A stretch of DNA of 64,000 nucleotides. Source: Microthyrium microscopicum. Lineage: Eukaryota; Ascomycota; Dothideomycetes; Microthyriales; Microthyriaceae. Location of the stretch: positions 1,130,538-1,194,537 of the forward strand of contig MU004235.1 of the NCBI GenBank assembly GCA_010405405.1, in the 5' to 3' direction. Shown here piece after piece: positions 22,018-33,300 of this stretch (positions are counted from its first letter, which is position 1; each line of letters opens with the position of its first letter). The position numbers and the translations under genes were made by a program. The notes below the pieces were generated by a model. The model made no database searches. It was not told the origin of the DNA and saw only the letters and a list, made by a program, of their open reading frames with translations.

Positions 22018-23452
22018 CCTGGCAGTTGAGTGAACAAAAACTTATGCACTCAATACATTTAAGGCAGTTGAGAAGTTCTTACGAAAAGGATAGGGAAAAT
22101 GTACAACCCTGAGTCCCTGACGGGTGAGAGCTGAAGCATGAAGTACTGTAGGGAACGCGGCCTCAGCCTCAGGGGACATTGATCCGATAGAGCTGAGAGC
22201 TATGTCAGGGGAGTAAATTCTTCAGAGTTTCGGTGTCAATTTACATTTCTCTGAATACCTTGTGATGTTCGATTTCCATGATGATGCTAGTAGGCTGAGC
22301 CTGCAAAGATCAAGTATGTTCATTTCCAGTAGAACGCTGGCCATGCCGTAATATGACATCTGGGCTCAGGCGTCGATTCCGGTAGTCCATTTGAAGAGAG
22401 TCGGATGTGAATTGTGGATGCGCATTGGTATCAACTTGGAAACTTACATATCTTAGAGCCTAGGTTATTTCCGCAGCGAAGACACTTGTGTAGCATTGCG
22501 ATGGCATTGGAAGGAAGTGTGGTTACTGGACAGTAAGTTGAAACTATTTTGATACAACCTGAAGATTAGCGATCGCAAGTACTCTGTCTAGAGTTTTGTA
22601 AGGCCAATGAATTACCAAGCGTAGGCCGGTGTAGCTCGCACATCCGTTCCGAAGCGCTACTTATTTCCATTTCTAAGCCTACGCTAACCTGAATCGCGTC
22701 TGATTTCATAAGTGATAGTCAGGTACCAAATCAGCCAATGAGATCCAGTATCAAATGTTGGATTCTAATTTCTAGAATCGAAGGATTGGATGTTAGAATA
22801 TTAATGCGCTTCATTGAATGCATCAAGATAACCCGCTCCAGCCACATGGTTCAAATAGTCACATGAAGACCTATAAGGACCAGACTTGGATACTCATATT
22901 CATGGAGAATGCAGGTAGAGATAGCCTTGAGGTGATCGCTGCAAAGTGAGCTTACATCGACAAGCGCGAGTTGGAGATAGCCTCATTATTGTCGCACAAT
23001 CCTGCAAGGCTGCAATGGAAATTCCTCGGAACTCCCCACCAACAGCCCGATGATGGGTACATAATTGCTAATGGCTGCTATCGCTCAAAAAGCCGTCCTA
23101 CGCCATTTCTTGTACGATAGGATCAATTGGGCTGTTTGAGATGGTGGAGAGCCACCAAAAGTCGTGGCTCTCAAACATGGCGTTAGTTTCAAAGGCCCTT
23201 GCACTCCTTCGGATGGTGATTTTTGCCGTCAAGACGGTCGTGATTATTAAAGCTCCACTTTAGGCTTGAGACTGTTTCCATTGGTATATAATCTCTGCTT
23301 ACTCCCCCAACATCTTCATCCTCAAGTTTGCATTTCCATCATCTGGAATCCGTGTTTTTGTGCTTCGTGACATCAACTCTCGTTGGCTTCATCAAACCCC
23401 TAACCCGTCTCAAGCACCACAGAAAAGCCAAACACCAAGAAACAACAAAGCA
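22018..23452. other. 1.4-kb intergenic region with TATA-like box
   Basis: Divergent promoters of the DUF7730-like gene and the oxidoreductase. A TATATAA sequence near 23285 lies about 165 bp before the oxidoreductase ATG, at a reasonable distance for a TATA box. The remaining sequence is featureless to me. Confidence 0.5.
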
Positions 23453-24876
23453 ATGTCTTCTGCCGAGCCTCAAGTCGCGGCCACCGGCGTACCTACTACT
23501 GCTGCTGCAGAACCTCAAGTCACAGAACCTCAAGCTCTACCCTCAGTTGCGACAAAGCACATTGTCGTCCTAGGAGCCTCCTATGCCGGTCTCCAGGCCA
23601 CTCACCACATTCTCCGACACACAATCTCATCACTCCCGAATAAGGCGTCTTACCACGTAACTCTCGTCGATCCCTCCAGTAAGCACTAACTACACTCTTC
23701 CGAGTTGACTCGAGACCAAACTGACAATCCATAGCAACCTGGTTCAACCGTATCGCCGCCCCACGCGCCATCGTCTCCGAAGCAGCCCTCCCACTAGACA
23801 AAGTCCTATTCCCCATCGCCGAAGCCTTCAAGGCTTACCCCAAAGAACAATTCACTTTCGTCCAAGGAACCGCCAACGCCCTCGACACCACCACCCGTGC
23901 CGTCACCATTAGCAAAGCAGATGGCACCACCGAGTCCATTAGTTACTACGCGCTCGTTATCGCTGTTGGCGCCGCGTCTCCCTCACCACTACTAGGCGTA
24001 CAAGGTTCCCACGAGCACAGCGTGACGGCCATCAAAGCCTTCCGCGAAGCCTACCCCAATGCCAAATCCATCGTCATCGCAGGCGGCGGACCAGCTGGCG
24101 TGGAGACAGCCGGTGAACTCGGCCAAGCACTAAATGGCAGCGCCGGTCTCTTCGCCAAGCGACCAAAGGTCATTAAAACGAAAATCACACTCGTTACTGC
24201 CGACAAGAAACTCTTACCCGTACTACGACCTGCGCTCGCAGCCAAGGCCGAGAAGCTGCTAAATCGTGTTGGCGTGGATGTCGTATACAACACCCGCGTC
24301 GAGTCCACACTCCCCGAATTCGCCGGCCGTATCGACAGCGCAGGTAGTCTAGACAGCGTATTGAGCGCCACAAAATTCACGCTCAGTGATGGAACTGTGT
24401 TGGACGCAGATATCTACATTCCCGCAACTGGTCTCAGCGTCAACACAAAATGGCTTCCTAGAGACCTCCTCGATGACCGTGGTCGTGTAGCAAACGACAA
24501 GCATCTACGCGTAGCCAAGGCGGGTGCACGCGTATATGCAGTCGGTGATGTGGGTGCCCATGGACGTGGTGGTGCATTTGAGCTGATGCAGACATTACCT
24601 GTGGCACTGGTCAATATTGACCGGGACTTGAAGCACGATGCTACGCGGGAGAGTGGAAACGAGACAGCACCCAAGGGCAAGGACAATGAGTTTGATAATA
24701 AGCTACAGGAGAGCCAGTTGGTGCCCATTGGAAGCAAGGGTGTAGGTGCGGTATTTGGCTGGAAATTACCCAGCTTCATGGTCTGGTTGATCAAGGGACG
24801 GGATTATATGGTCAGCCGATCGCCTGGTACGGTCAATGGCGATGCTCAAAAGAAGCCCATCAAGTGGACAGGTTAA
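23453..24876 (+). CDS. AIF/AMID-type FAD-dependent NAD(P)H oxidoreductase
   Basis: Exons 23453-23678 and 23735-24876 encode 455 residues. Two Rossmann motifs are seen: the FAD site HIVVLGASYAGLQA (about residue 36) and the NAD(P)H site SIVIAGGGPAGVETAGEL (about 205). A later VYAVGDVGAHGRGG is the GD motif that contacts FAD. This order and length fit the family of apoptosis-inducing-factor-like proteins (AMID, FSP1-like, ferredoxin reductase fold). Such enzymes reduce quinones with NAD(P)H and some have roles in cell death. The N-terminus is Ala/Pro/Thr-rich with no obvious mitochondrial presequence. The C-terminus has a short hydrophobic stretch (SFMVWLI) that may bind membranes. Confidence 0.9.
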
Positions 24877-25213
24877 GACGGAGTCGCCGAATTGTGCTTT
24901 GTTTGCTTGTTTCTTGGGCGTGATACCAATCTGTTTTTAGTTGTAGTTCTCGGTCCTGGATGGGCGGTTATATAGGTTTAATCAGTAGCTAATTCATACA
25001 CTTCTATACATATTCACGAATGACAGAACTGAGCCTGGTTAGGAAGTGGTCACGAATACCAGCAAATGTGTTTGATTTTGGAGTTGCCACAACCGACCAG
25101 AGAACTCCGTAGCCAGTACATTTTGAGCACACTGGTGTGAACTAGCATAACCCCGTACGGCTTGATACGATAATTTGAATTCCTTAGACAAGAGCAGGTA
25201 GATCGTCGTCATC
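24877..25213. other. Convergent 3' spacer
   Basis: 337 bp between the 3' ends of the oxidoreductase and NAC-beta; no structure seen beyond terminal A/T-rich tracts. Confidence 0.5.
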
Positions 25214-25929
25214 CTATTCAACTTCGGCAGACTTGCTCTCAAAGGTTTCGTTGTCCACCAATTCGGGGATATCATCATCGTCATCACCATCCTTGCCTTC
25301 ACCGGCCTTTTGCATGCTCTGGTAGCTTTCAGCAAGCTTGCGTAGCGATGCAAGTGAGTCTGGGCCGAGTTGGTTGAGGATACCGGGAACGAGTTCGGTC
25401 AGCTCCTTCTCTTCAGCGTTTCCGTAAATGGCGAACAGGTTGCTTGAGATTGCGGAGTGGACTTTGAACAGTTAGCAACGAGAGGTTCGGTTTCCAATGA
25501 GACGGCAAGACAAACCCTTGGGAGCTGAGAAGTGGATCACGTTGCCGTCGGACTTGAACATGTTGACTTCCTCAATGGCCTGGATAGGTTGAACATTGAG
25601 CTTCTTCAAGGATTGTTGCAGCTTCTTCTCATCCGTGCCACTGCTCTTGTGAACCTTCTTGATCTTTCTTCGCACAGTTCCCTTGCCGCTGTTCAGATAT
25701 GTAATTAGTCACTATTCCTTGATGGGACATTTTTGATATGTGGTCGTTTTGGTAGAATGAGGAAACAGGGTGAGGAGAATCTAGCAAAAGAGCTTGCTGA
25801 TCGATGAAAGTATAAACGTACCCTGATAATAAGTCAGCAATAGATCAAGTTGAATGTCTAGTACAGCTTTGAGAGAAACTTACCAATGCGAACCTGCGCT
25901 TGCATGCGCGCCAACTTTTCTGTATCCAT
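25214..25929 (-). CDS. EGD1: Nascent polypeptide-associated complex subunit beta
   Basis: Proposed exons are 25929-25884, 25822 (one nucleotide), 25688-25516 and 25461-25214, total 155 residues. NAC-beta features: [24 protein letters not shown], written as the ribosome-binding VRIGG...RRK-KK segment, then the NAC domain ([32 protein letters not shown]) and the conserved [17 protein letters not shown]. The acidic tail ends [11 protein letters not shown]. It pairs with NAC-alpha at the ribosome exit site. Between exon 1 and the RRK exon the only way I found to keep frame and the conserved Gly-Gly is a single G flanked by TATCAG and GTACGT. This gene is divergent from RRP41. Confidence 0.93.
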
Positions 25930-26339
25930 GTTTGCAGCGAGGAGTTGACGGGGGAATTGGGATGACAAGGAAGGCTGAGCAGTGCCAACAATTACAGTCG
26001 GCTCTGATAGAGATGATTGGAGGATGAAGGAGGGGAGGAGAGGTTGAGTGTGGTGTGACAGGCTCCGGCAGTCTTGAAGTTGAAGCAAAAGCTGTGAGAA
26101 ACTCTTGGTGGAGAGGTTCCTGACCGCCCGCCAGCCCACAGTGGCTCTTTCCTCATCCTCAGCAGTCGTTCCGCCTACCAATCAGCGCAATCCATCCGGA
26201 GAATTTGTTTTTCCGCTCCACGATTCTTTACCCCTGCATGGCCCAAGCTCCATTTTTTATATCGTCAAATCATCAGTTGTTCAAGAGCCTCAATGGATAT
26301 TTGTAGAATTACTAAGTTTCCTACTATCATAAATCAATC
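25930..26339. promoter_or_regulatory. Shared divergent promoter, NAC-beta / RRP41
   Basis: 410 bp between two outward-facing start codons, so it should serve both. A CCAAT motif (minus-strand ATTGG) lies at about 26176-26180 within CTACCAATCAGCG, a possible target of the HapB/C/E complex whose HapE subunit is encoded further right in this window. Confidence 0.6.
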
Positions 26340-27210
26340 ATGCCACTCGACACTTCCTCCTATTCTCTCGCCCTCTTACGCCTCGACGGCCGCCGTTGGA
26401 ACGAATTGCGCCGCATCCATGCCGTCATATCTTCTCAACCCGCCGCCGATGGCTCCAGCTATCTCGAAATGGGCAACACCAAAGTAATCTGCACCGTAAC
26501 CGGCCCCTCAGAGCAAAAGCGCACCGGCCCACAACAGCCCACCGGGCCCACTGCGTCTGCGCGCATCGACGTAGAAGTTAGTGTCGCCGGCTTCAGCAGC
26601 GTAGACCGCAAAAAGCGCTCGCGAACCGACAAGTAATACAGCCGCCATCCCAAGCAAGGACTACGAAAGTAGCTAACATTATAACAGACGCACCGCCGAA
26701 ATGCAACACATCCTCGTATCCGCCCTTAGCGACATAGTCCACACCCATCTCTACCCACACTCCACCATCCTTATCTCCCTCCACGTCCTCTCTCTCGACG
26801 GCGGTCTGCTCGCCGCACTCATCAACGCATCCACACTCGCGCTTGTCGACGCCGGTATCCCCATGTCCGATTACCTAGTCGCTTGTACGACAGGCAGCAC
26901 CGTAAACAACGCCTCTTCACGCGCTGTGCCTGCGCGCCAAACGATACCAGGCATCCGCAGTATGGCCAACGAGGTGGACGATCCACTGTTAGATCTGAAC
27001 GGGCTGGAGGAGCAAGATTTGCCGTTTGTGACGGTGGCGACGGTAGGGAGCGAGAAGGGTAGGGTGGCGGTGTGTTTTAGTGAGACGAGGATGATGGCGG
27101 AAAGATTGGAGGAGATGTTGGCGGTGGGGGTTGATGGGTGTCAGATGATTCGGAAGGTGTTGGATGCAAGTGTGAAGGCGCATGGACGCAGGATGTTGGA
27201 TGATACTTGA
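26340..27210 (+). CDS. RRP41: Exosome complex RNase PH-like subunit RRP41 (Ski6)
   Basis: Exons 26340-26632 and 26688-27210 encode 271 residues. The RNase PH fold is clear: LALLRLDGRRWNELR at the start, then GSSYLEMGNTKVICTVTGP, RTAEMQHILVSALSDIV, STILISLHVLSLDGGLLAALINASTLALVDAGIPM and a final strand set with the FVTVATVG segment. In eukaryotes this ring subunit is not catalytic; it helps thread RNA to Rrp44 in the nucleus and cytoplasm. Compared with yeast (about 246 residues), there are small insertions around the EQKRTGPQQPTGP and NNASSRAVPARQTIPG loops. The 55-nt intron splits the Lys-Arg before TAEMQ. Confidence 0.95.
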
Positions 27211-27601
27211 AGCGGTTTGGAGAACAAGAGAACAAGCGAAACAACATCGCTGAAGATTTTCACCCAGCAGTGTGGAAAGACGCAGCGTGTTGGGACAAGA
27301 GATCCAGATCATCACATGCATAGCTCAACGGGACACAAGTCTTGCGGAGACTGTCACGCTTGAAAGCCAAGATAAACCAAGAGAAGTACGCAAAGCGTCC
27401 ACCAAGAGAAAGACTCATGACACAGATGAGAGGATGCAAACAGCCGTCCATATGATGAATAAGCGGAGCAGAGTCGTAAGGCGCCAACATGGCCCTGTGG
27501 TATCAAACAAACCCAACATCAAGAACACCCTCCTGTATACCGGAAGGGAAACCGTTCGACTCCAATATACCTATAAACAACTCCTTATTGAGAATCCTCA
27601 T
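27211..27601. other. Convergent intergenic spacer
   Basis: 391 bp between the 3' ends of RRP41 and the FYVE-RING gene. The plus-strand open frame at 27272-27685 runs antisense into the FYVE-RING 3' exon and shows no motif. Confidence 0.55.
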
Positions 27602-29449
27602 TCAGTCATGCAATTGATGTGTTGGACACGTGCCCTGTCCTTTCGTCTCCCACCAATCCTTGATGCATTTCTCAAACCAGGTTAGTCCATGAATTTCGAA
27701 CTCATGCACAGAGATAACTTACGCGATGAAATTTGCATAAACAAGCCAGCCGCCCCATCTCATCGCCATCCTCAAACTCTTCCAGACAAATCACACATTC
27801 CTGTGGCAGTCCGTCTTCGCCCATACAGTCCTTCTCTGTAGCAGTATACACAAGCATGCGCCCACTAGTCATGCGTCGCGGTCTCGAGCCCGAAGCTTGC
27901 GTAGGTATCGAGGGTGTCGAACTCTGCGGGGCCATCACGCCAGCGAGCGTAGGCCGCGGTTGTGGTGCCGACGAGCTATATAAGTGCGACTTGATACACT
28001 CTTCAACATGGCCCTCTCGGGCAGCCAAGTCTCCGTCTGCACCTTTTGGTGGGAGTTCTTCGCCACACACTGGACATTCATCTTCTTCTGCAATTTGAGG
28101 TCGTGGAGGGGGGCCAGAAGCTGAGATAGGAGGCATGCCTAGCGGCCGGGGCCGATTCGAGTTGAAGAAGGAGTTTAGGTCTTGTGGAGTAGATGGACTA
28201 CCTGCGTTGGGTGGTTGACCATAGGGCCCATAGTTTGGCCCCATGCTGTGTGAAGTAGGGACGCTACCAGATGGTTGATAACTGGCGCCTTGGTATGGTG
28301 GCCGCATGCCACCTTGAGCTTGTGGACCTGGCAGGTTTGAGCCGCTAACAGTGTTTCTGTGTCCAGGAGATTGAAAGCTGTAGGTTCGCCCAGACGGGCC
28401 CATCCACACCCCTGAACCATTTTGAGCTGGTGGAGGGTTGCCTCCGTAATATGATGCTTGAGCCGGGGACCAAGGAAGATGGTGGACAGGCGATTGCTGT
28501 GGGTGTGGTCGTTGCGGCGATATGGCGGAGTATGCGGGTGGACTGAGATTCGGGTCGGGAACGCATGGATTGCACACTCTGACTTCTTCTCCTCCCCATG
28601 TTGTTTCGTGAACTCGAGGAATTTCTTCGCCATTTAGGTCTGTTACTGGTGGGGGTTGAACGATATACTGTCGTGGCATCGTGATGCGATGAGGAGTGCA
28701 GTTAGCACATACTACTCTACCACATCTCCTGTTATGCATATTAGTTTATATTCTCCACAACATAGACTGATAAGGTTGCAAGTAAGAGAGTTGAGGTATA
28801 GAACATACCGGCAGTGATGTTTCCGGAACCAGAATGTAAATTGCATCTGACACACAGGACAACGCGTTGCCTCTGAATCCGGTTGCCATCTTGGAAGTGT
28901 AATACGTTGTGTCAAATGCTCCTGAAGCTGAGGTGTTGAAGGGACGCTTGGAGACTGCATCGCAGGGCGAACTGTAGGCTGAGAAGGTTGAGCAGCGTTA
29001 TGGTCGCCGGTCAGATCGATAGCCAGCTCTCTCGAGCTTCCCTGCTGGGATTCTGTGGGTGTAGATACTGGACTGCTCTGCATTGAAGGAGCAGTAACAT
29101 GTCTAGTGTAAGGGTAATAGGAGTGTCCTGAGGCTCTTGCGTATAGGGCTGGGTTGGAGTAGAAGGCAGGACCACTGGGACGGCGATGATCCTCAGAATC
29201 GGACGAGGTCAGACGACGCTTGCGCTCGCTGATGTAACGATCACGACTTAGCGGTGGTTGTTGGAGTTGGGGCGGGAGAGTGTTCTGGAAGAGTGATGGA
29301 TGTGGCGGAGGTACGGCAGGTAGGTAGCTGGACGCAGATGACTGGTTGGGATGAGCAGTGGACTGGGATGCGTAAGGAGGATGTGTTGTAGCTGCTGGCT
29401 GGGTATAGGAGCCAAACTGATGAGGCAGATGAGGAGGCTGTTGATCCAT
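27602..29449 (-). CDS. FY​VE and RING zinc-finger protein, Pib1-like E3 ligase
   Basis: Exons 29449-28809, 28728-27723 and 27670-27602 join to 571 residues. The N-terminal 190 residues are Pro/Gln/Ser-rich. A FYVE domain follows (about residues 195-285): CPVCQMQFTFW, then RKHHCRRCGRVVCANC made by the first splice, and VRVCNPC. This should bind PI3P on endosome or vacuole membranes. After a 190-residue low-complexity linker comes a second CxxC/HxxxH-like zinc site (CPVCGEELP...HVEECIKSH) and a C-terminal RING (CVICLEEFEDGD, CLCKFHRKCI, then GTCPTHQLHD). The last RING pair is Cys-Pro-Thr-His, not Cys-x-x-Cys. The architecture resembles yeast Pib1 with long disordered additions. The longer frame to 29527 begins at TTG, so the ATG at 29449 is used. 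Confidence 0.9.
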
Positions 29450-30399
29450 CAAGGTATATACAAGATGAAAAATGCCAGTATTCGGCGTTGCAGCAGGTCG
29501 AATGGAAGTGGGGAAAATAGGTCCCAATGGTGCTGGAAAGGGCGAGCTATGGACGATGGATGGTAGTGGTCATAGTGAAAGTGTGAAGCAATGGATGACA
29601 AAGACTGCAATGTAATAGATAGCACGGTGCAGAGCGGGTGGTGCAATGGGTATATTCAATGAAGAGTAGAGCAATAAATAAAACAGGACGATAGAGAAGA
29701 GAGAGATTGGAGGCGAGGTTCTGATAATGAGGAGCCAAAGAAAGGAAACGCCCCTTGAGCGACGGCGCTGCAGACTCAGTAGGAAGCTGCCATCTGATAT
29801 CAAGATCTCACGACCCTATCGTTGTAAAGTACGATAGCTCATATGTCTTATGTCTCTTCCTCTCTTCCATTCTAAGCCTAGCAGAATTTGCTGCTGGTAT
29901 GACATTTGAACTGGTTGCTAGCTTGCAATGTATCCAACGACTCTCGATGCCACGATACATTAAATCAGACAGTACGGGCTGGCATTTTTCTGTAGACCGA
30001 ACCGGGTAAAAAGCCACATTTCTCTCCTCTATTCATCCGCTTAATGATACTTGATATCAGCACTCGGAACGAGCTGAATAATAGCTGCCATCTTCCTTTT
30101 AGTAGAGTGAAATAATACAAAAATAGATACAGCATTTTATTGATTATTGTGCTTACCAAGACGTAGGTCACATGATATGGTGGATCTTTCGTGTCAACCT
30201 CTCCGCGTCTAATGTCGCGTTCGCCCACCTCAGCCTTGCCTGCTAGTACTCTACACCTCAAATAATGAGTTGGTCACTACCTACAGGTCAAGTAAATGAT
30301 GGGAAAGGCTTATCCTAGAACATCGCTCCCTTCTTCAATATCTTCACACCACCATTCCTTCCTTCAGTTCCAGGCAACAGGAATCCGACTGTTTCCAAC
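29450..30399. other. Divergent intergenic region, 950 bp
   Basis: Promoters of the FYVE-RING gene (left) and the SNF2 gene (right). Several overlapping minus-strand frames at 29449-29803 are low-complexity leader sequence. No site assigned. Confidence 0.5.
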
Positions 30400-33300
30400 A
30401 TGTCTCTCCGTCGACGAGTCAACGGCGTCGACGAGCCTGATAGCTCTGACTTCTTCATCTCTCCTGTCGCTAAACGCAAAACAATGGATCTAGGTTCTTA
30501 CTTTGATGACGCTGCCCAGGATGAAGATGCTGGCTCTACCACTGAAGATGAACAAGCCTCAGACATTGCTTCGTCACCTTCACTGGCCGCTGGCATCAAG
30601 GAACTATGGGATTCTGACGATAACGTGGATATGCAGCCTCCTAAAAAGAAGCCCAAACGTTCAAAAACTACAAACAAGAAACGGACCAAGAAGCCCACCT
30701 CTAAATTCAAGAAGCGGGCCTCGAAAGGGAAAGTGATGCGCGGAGACAGCGACGACGAGCTCACTCTGACCGAGGACGAGCAGTCTGAAGATGACATTGA
30801 ATTGCCGGATTTTGTTCGAGACCGACGAACTGCATTCGAAACCACCGTTGATCGGTTTGACGAAGCAGGCCTTCGAATGCCTCCAGACTACTCTGGCCTG
30901 AGTTTGGGTGCTAAAGGCGTAGGCTGTAAGCCTAAATTTGACAACATCCAGCCAGGCTTCGCATTTGAAGACCTTGAGCTGTATTCACGAGGCCCCAATC
31001 CCAAGAAGTCCCACAAATATCTCGAACCCTTGAAGATCGGAATAATACCCGCCGCCATAGCCCAATGGCTCAAGCCATATCAAATCGATGGTGTGCTATT
31101 TCTGCTTGAGCGTTTTGCCTGGCAAGAAGGTGGCATACTAGGCGATGATATGGGTCTCGGCAAAACCATACAAATCATCGCCTTTTTGACTGCAGCTTTT
31201 GGCAAAACTGCAGATTCTCGAGATAAGAAGCGTCGACGGGTAACGCGAGCGATGAAACCAGACGCTTGGTACCCAAAAGTGCTCATCATATGTCCTACTA
31301 CTTTGGTGGACAACTGGAAGTCTGAACTCGAGACTTGGGGATATTGGCAAGTAGACGAATATGCTGGTTCTGCAAAAGAGGATGTCTTGTCAGCGGCGAA
31401 GAGTGGCAGTGTTGAGATTGTCATTACGTCTTATGATCTTTATCGACGCAATCACGACGCAATTAATTTCATTGATTGGGACTGTGTCGTTGCAGACGAG
31501 TGTCACAAAATCAAGGAACCCAAGGCTCAAATCACCAAAGCCATGAACGAGATCAATGCGCTCGCCCGATTTGGCCTCACCGGCACAGCAGTACAGAACA
31601 ACTACGAAGAACTCTGGACTCTGCTCAATTGGGCGAACCCCGGTGCTGTGAGCACTTTGTCCAGGTGGAAACTGTGTCTCAGTAATCCACTTCGCGCTGG
31701 TCAAGCTCATAACGCGACAGTTGAACAGCTAGGAGCACATCGTAACAAGTCTGAAGCACTAACAAAGGACCTTCTTCCTAGGTTTTTCATACGACGAACC
31801 AAGGCTTTGATTGCTGATCAGCTACCTAAAAAAACCGACCGCGTGGTCTTCTGTCCACTGACTCCGCTACAAGAGCAAGCTTACACAAACTTTCTCAACA
31901 GCGATAGGGTGCAGCTTATCGTTCGCTCTACAGAGATCTGTAACTGTTCAGCTGGAAGCAGAGACAAAAGAAAGCGAGGCTGGTGCTGCGATACGCATGA
32001 TGAGAATGGTGTACCATGGCAAAACCATATGTTTCCGGCACTCCTCACGTTGAAGTATATCTCTACCCATCTCGCTCTTCTCATTCCATCAATGGCAGAC
32101 CCAAAGGCTTATGAAAATGCCATGATGCACTTCAAATGCGCTCTACCAGATGATTGGGCAGAAATGAGACGAGCTGGGAAGGACAGTCTTCAGAATCAAG
32201 TCAACGTGGATTTCTGTGGCAAATTTCGAGTGCTTCTCAAGTTACTGGAAATCTGGCAGGCAAGTGGAGACAAAGTTCTCATTTTCAGTCACAGCGTTCA
32301 GTTGTTAAGAGGACTCACAACACTTTGTGGGTCGACGGGTTACAGCCACTCATATTTGGACGGTTCCATGAAGCCTGAAGAGAGAACTCAGCAGGTCAAC
32401 AGATTCAACACTGATGACAGCCAGTTCATCTTCCTCATTAGCATCCGAGCTGGAGGAATCGGACTGAACATCACGTCTGCAAATAAAGTGGTAATCTTCG
32501 ACCCCAACTGGAATCCATCTCATGATCTTCAAGCTCAAGATCGAGCCTATCGCCTTGGTCAACAACGGGATGTAGAGGTTATACGCATGATATCGGCGGG
32601 CACAATCGAAGAAGTAGTATACGCAAGACAAATCTATAAGCAGCAACAAGCGAACATTGCTTACACCGCTAGTTTGGAGCGCCGTTATTTCAGCGGCATT
32701 CAAAAAGATCCTACTCAGAAAGGAGAGCTATTTGGGCTCCAGAACATCTTCTCTTATACCGCAGATCAGGTCGTCTTGAAGGAGATTATGAACAAGACAA
32801 ACATTGCGGAAAGTAAAGCAGGTCTAGCCATCATGGACGTCGAGTTGGATGGCGAGGACGAACTGTTGAGATTACCTACGGGACCCAAATCGAGCAAGAT
32901 AAAAGCAGAAGAAGATGATTACGTCGATCCTGTAATGAAAATTCTCGCAGATTGTCTGGTCTCTCAGGCAGCGGAAAAAGCTGGTGACAAGAAAGCGCTG
33001 GCCAGAAAGCAGACAAGTCAAGCAAGAGAGGCCAGAAAGCAGGCAAGTCAAGCAAGAGATCCAAGTTATATGGAGCATGTTCTTGCTCAAGCTGGCGTAC
33101 AATACTTCCACAACAACGCTGAAGTTCTCGGAACCAGTAAAATAGAATCCAAGCTGTCTCGACGTGCTATGGAACGCACGACAGATGCTGAAGCGTACGA
33201 AGAGCTTGCCTTTGCATCGGACAATACTGTGCACGAAGACGATGAGATGGACCTTGATCGACCAAGAAGATATCCAATCAAATTTCGACCCACCGAGGAT

